Assembly (NCBI GenBank): GCA_026224995.1
Contig: JAMFRX010000780.1
Coordinates: 1 to 7,714, forward strand
Length of the DNA: 7,714 bases
Direction: 5' to 3'
DNA from: Puia dinghuensis
GTDB lineage: Bacteria > Bacteroidota > Bacteroidia > Chitinophagales > Chitinophagaceae
The notes beneath the pieces were generated by a model. That model searched no databases and was not told the origin of the DNA. It worked only from the letters and a program-made list of their open reading frames with translations. The translations under genes were made by a program, and so were the position numbers. Numbering within the stretch: the stretch's first letter is position 1; every line of letters begins with the position of its first letter. Positions 5,576-7,714 of this stretch are shown in pieces.

Positions 5576-5606
5576 TTAAGATCTTAAAATATAAATAGTC
5601 ACTATT
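5576..5606. promoter_or_regulatory. Two adjacent palindromes between the OB-fold and cytochrome genes
   Basis: TTAAGATCTTAA (5576-5587) is a perfect 12-bp palindrome. AATAGT-C-ACTATT (5594-5606) is a perfect 6-bp inverted repeat that ends exactly at the base before the cytochrome ATG (5607). The stretch is very AT-rich compared with the flanking genes. It may hold a promoter or operator for the cytochrome set; no canonical -7/-33 pair is clear. Confidence 0.35.
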
Positions 5607-5981
5607 ATGAATCGAAAGTTTTTATGGGTAGCGCTGGGTATAAGCAGCTTCGTACTCTATCTTACCAGCTGCTCCAAAGAGAGCGCGGACAAATTAGCCG
5701 CCGCTGCGACCTGCGATACGGCCAATGTGAGCTATTCGGCACAGATACTCCCCATCCTGCAGGACAATTGCTATACCTGTCACCAGGGATCGGGTGCACC
5801 CAGCGGCATCGACCTGAGCAACTTCGCTATCCTTAAAGCCCACGTGAACAACGGCGACCTCGTGAGCGCCGTCACCCACAACGGCAGCGTCACGCCGATG
5901 CCCGAGAACGCACCCATGCTCCCCACCTGCGAGGTCAATACCATCGTCGCCTGGGTCCACCAGGGAGCGCTAAACAATTGA
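5607..5981 (+). CDS. Monoheme c-type cytochrome lipoprotein
   Basis: A 124-residue protein with a lipoprotein signal peptide (MNRKFLWVALGISSFVLYLT, then SC, acylated Cys22). It has one heme-attachment motif CYTCH (Cys55, Cys58, His59) preceded by VSYSAQILPILQDN, which is typical of short cytochrome c domains. The probable axial methionine is Met98 in TPMPENAP. The C-terminal helix CEVNTIVAWVHQGALNN is also as expected. It is anchored in a membrane on the periplasmic side and should carry one electron. Two extra cysteines (36 and 108) could pair to link the N-terminus to the C-terminal helix. The stop codon is followed at once by the YceI-family gene (ATG 20 bases on), and a barrel gene follows that, so the three probably form one operon. 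The redox partner is unknown. Confidence 0.9.
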   Translation: MNRKFLWVALGISSFVLYLTSCSKESADKLAAAATCDTANVSYSAQILPILQDNCYTCHQGSGAPSGIDLSNFAILKAHVNNGDLVSAVTHNGSVTPMPENAPMLPTCEVNTIVAWVHQGALNN

Positions 5982-6001
5982 TCACCATTAAATCATTTAT
6001 C

Positions 6002-6550
6002 ATGAAATATGCTTTCATCCTCGGCCTCGTTTGTATGGCCCTTCTCCGTCCGGTCATAGGGTATAGCCAGCTCTATTCCACCCGTAATGGCTTCGTCGGA
6101 TTCTATTCCAAAACAGCCCTTGAAGATATTAAAGCGGAAAACAACCAGGTCTACGCAATCATCGACGCCGGCAAGCAAAATCTCGCTTTCCAGCTCCTGC
6201 TGAAAGGATTCACCTTTCCCAAAGAGCTCATGCAGGAACATTTTAACGAGAATTACGTGGAAAGCGATAAATATCCCAAGGCAAGCTTTTCCGGCAACTG
6301 GACAGGAGACGTGCAGCCCACCAAGGACGGTGTCTACAAGGTCACGGTCAAAGGTAATCTCACCCTGCACAATACGACCAAACAAATTGAGGCCCCGGCT
6401 ACCATCGAAGTAAAGAATGGCCACCTCCTTGGGCAGACGGAATTCAAGGTAAAGCCCGAAGACTTCAATATCAGCATCCCCTCCATCGTGAGGGACAAGA
6501 TCGACAAGGAAATTTCTGTAAAGGTCAACATAGACTGCAGCTCTAAATAA
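6002..6550 (+). CDS. Secreted YceI-family protein (lipocalin-like lipid/quinone-binding fold)
   Basis: From ATG 6002 the protein has 182 residues with a signal peptide, residues 1 to about 23, ending GYSQ before LYSTRNG. YceI-family landmarks are visible: GFVGFYSKTALEDIKAEN (30-47), HFNENYVESDKYPKASFSGN (80-99), GNLTLHNTTKQIEAPATIEV (118-137) and FKVKPEDFNISIP (148-160). Known YceI proteins form a periplasmic beta-barrel that holds isoprenoid chains such as polyprenols or quinone-like lipids. The frame could start earlier at TTG 5978, overlapping the cytochrome stop, but that would put eight extra residues (MITIKSFI) before the signal peptide, so the ATG is preferred. It lies between a cytochrome and an outer-membrane barrel, suggesting work with a lipophilic electron carrier or an envelope lipid. 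The ligand is inferred. Confidence 0.9.
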   Translation: MKYAFILGLVCMALLRPVIGYSQLYSTRNGFVGFYSKTALEDIKAENNQVYAIIDAGKQNLAFQLLLKGFTFPKELMQEHFNENYVESDKYPKASFSGNWTGDVQPTKDGVYKVTVKGNLTLHNTTKQIEAPATIEVKNGHLLGQTEFKVKPEDFNISIPSIVRDKIDKEISVKVNIDCSSK

Positions 6551-6568
6551 AAACTAAATCGCTAAAAC

Positions 6569-7462
6569 GTGAGAACTAACCGACTACTTTTAATCCTGCT
6601 TTCATTTACCGCCATAAGTCGCGTGGCCGCACAGGATTCTCTGCTCAATATGCTCAACGACTCCATGTCTGCGCACAAGACGAAGACCTATGTGTCGGGC
6701 ACCTTCAAGGCCGAATACATCATCAATACCCAGACGATCGAGTCGCCGGCGAAGAATAATCTGAATTTCGTCATCCAGCACCGCTTCGGCCAGCTGAACA
6801 GCGGGTCCTATAACTTCTTCGGCCTGGACAATGCAACGCTCCGGCTGGGACTGGACTACGGCATTACAGACGACCTGGATGTCGGCGTCGGCCGCAGCTC
6901 TTACCTGAAGACCTTCGACGGGTACTTGAAATACAAGCTGCTCAAACAAACCGAAGGGCCGCAGATGCCTCTCTCTGTGAGCATCCTGGGAACCGTCACC
7001 GACTATACCCAGGACGAGGCTACGGAGACCTACCTGAACACGAAGTACCGGACCGCTTATGCCGTAGAGCTTCTGCTGGCCAGAAAGGTGAACCGCTATC
7101 TTTCCCTGCAGGTCACCCCCACCTGGCTGCATTACAACCTCGTGCCGACCGTCGACGACAAGAACGACGTGTTCGCAGTAGGACTGGGTGGCCGCATGAA
7201 GATCACCAAACGGATGAGCATCGATGCGGAATATGATGTCGTTCCAAAGAATCAGGTGGTGTCCACGCAGGTTCACAATTCTTTTTCCCTGGGCTGGGAC
7301 ATCGAAACCGGCGGCCACGTCTTTCAGCTGGTATTCAGCAACTCGCAAAGCATGCTGCCTACCCAGTACCTTACACAGACTGGCGGAACATGGGGGAAAG
7401 GGGATATTTTCTTCGGATTCAATATCTCCAGGAATTTCAATCTCAAAAAAACGCATAAGTAA
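6569..7462 (+). CDS. DUF5777-family outer-membrane beta-barrel protein
   Basis: A 297-residue protein with a signal peptide (LLLILLSFTAISRVAAQ, cleaved near residue 21 or 22) and a C-terminal barrel made of alternating strands. Examples are YVSGTFKAEYIINTQTIES (41-59), NFVIQHRFGQLNSGSYNFFG (66-85), ATLRLGLDYGITDDLDVGVG, LQVTPTWLHYNL, FAVGLGGRMKI and DIFFGFNISRNFNLKK. The pattern (QHRFG, FFGLDNA, GITDDLDVGVGRSS) is that of the DUF5777 family found in Bacteroidota, whose function is not known. It starts at GTG 6569, 18 bases after the YceI-family gene; no ATG is available before residue 28, which is past the signal peptide. It probably shares a transcript with the cytochrome and YceI-family genes. 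It could be a pore or receptor for whatever the YceI protein carries; this is an inference. Confidence 0.87.
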   Translation: MRTNRLLLILLSFTAISRVAAQDSLLNMLNDSMSAHKTKTYVSGTFKAEYIINTQTIESPAKNNLNFVIQHRFGQLNSGSYNFFGLDNATLRLGLDYGITDDLDVGVGRSSYLKTFDGYLKYKLLKQTEGPQMPLSVSILGTVTDYTQDEATETYLNTKYRTAYAVELLLARKVNRYLSLQVTPTWLHYNLVPTVDDKNDVFAVGLGGRMKITKRMSIDAEYDVVPKNQVVSTQVHNSFSLGWDIETGGHVFQLVFSNSQSMLPTQYLTQTGGTWGKGDIFFGFNISRNFNLKKTHK

Positions 7463-7470
7463 AAGCGACC

Positions 7471-7714
7471 TTGCGCATCCTCCGGAAAATATGGACCGTC
7501 CTGAACAGCAGGGAAAGACGAAAGCTGATCTTGCTGCTGGTGCTGGATAACTGCATCGGCATCATGGATATCGCCTCCCTGGCCGTCCTGTTGTTCATCA
7601 TCAACTTTTACGCGCAGCCGGAAAAGACGGCGAGCTATTCCTGGCTGCCTGGCTGGCTGTTGGATAGGAATTCGCTGACCCTGGTCTCCTCTTTCCTTGT
7701 CCTTTTCCTGGTCA
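7471..7714 (+). CDS. Probable ABC transporter (membrane-domain N-terminus), cut by window edge
   Basis: The last 81 codons are open to the window end. They read LRILRKIWTVLNSRERRKL (basic, amphipathic, 1-19), a first membrane helix LILLLVLDNCIGIMDIASLA (19-38) followed by VLLFIINFY, the polar segment AQPEKTASYSWLPGWLLDRN (48-67), and the beginning of a second helix (LTLVSSFLVLFLV). The opening KIWTxLNxxERRK followed by a helix with a central Asp is the usual start of exporter-type ABC proteins with fused membrane and ATPase domains. The ATPase part would lie outside the window, so the call rests on the N-terminus only. The start is TTG 7471: an in-frame TAA lies at 7456-7458 and no ATG comes before the first helix. 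It begins 8 bases after the DUF5777 stop, so it may belong to the same operon. Confidence 0.65.
   Translation, partial: MRILRKIWTVLNSRERRKLILLLVLDNCIGIMDIASLAVLLFIINFYAQPEKTASYSWLPGWLLDRNSLTLVSSFLVLFLV

Noticed and set aside
6602..7456. 284-codon minus-strand ORF covering nearly all of the DUF5777 gene
   Set aside because: The plus strand has a signal peptide, barrel strand pattern and operon context; the antisense frame is open by codon-usage bias.

Overview
The window looks like a chromosomal segment of a Bacteroidota bacterium, most likely family Chitinophagaceae. The protein families point there: an ECF sigma factor overlapping a membrane-spanning beta-barrel partner, an RteC-domain protein, a stand-alone LytTR regulator, a DUF5777 barrel, a YceI protein and a lipoprotein c-type cytochrome. 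Weak or absent Shine-Dalgarno sites and frequent GTG/TTG starts fit too. No transposase, integrase, tRNA, rRNA or CRISPR array was seen.

Left part (1-1284). A conserved helical protein of unknown function is cut by the left edge on the minus strand (start at 571). About 700 bases without a convincing protein gene follow. This gap is structured: three consecutive 3-nt-loop hairpins lie between two copies of an 18-19 bp direct repeat, then comes a strong intrinsic terminator on the plus strand (866-899). Together they suggest an unannotated small RNA. After it come a C-rich tract (G-quadruplex-capable on the minus strand) and an attenuator-like pair of mutually exclusive hairpins in front of the next gene.

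Middle part (1285-2990). Three short plus-strand genes: an RteC-domain protein, a LytTR DNA-binding protein without a receiver domain (GTG start), and a DinB/YfiT-fold putative metalloenzyme preceded by a perfect 8-bp inverted repeat.

Sigma/anti-sigma part (3042-5573). An ECF sigma factor (TTG start) overlaps by 8 bases a 507-residue protein. That protein has a short cytosolic N-terminus, one inner-membrane helix, a Thr/Ala/Ser-rich linker of about 230 residues containing a 36-bp tandem duplication, and a C-terminal outer-membrane beta-barrel. This matches the dual membrane-spanning anti-sigma factor (Dma) architecture described in Bacteroides thetaiotaomicron: one chain could sense an outer-membrane event and release the sigma factor in the cytosol. 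A membrane-anchored OB-fold protein follows 20 bases later.

Right part (5607-7714). A monoheme cytochrome c lipoprotein, a secreted YceI-family protein and a DUF5777 outer-membrane barrel are closely spaced and probably co-transcribed. They look like an envelope electron-transfer or lipophilic-carrier module. The window ends inside a probable ABC transporter whose membrane domain starts 8 bases after the barrel gene.

The most interesting items are the transenvelope sigma/anti-sigma pair, the candidate structured RNA at about 676-899, and the cytochrome-YceI-DUF5777 set placed directly downstream of the sigma operon.
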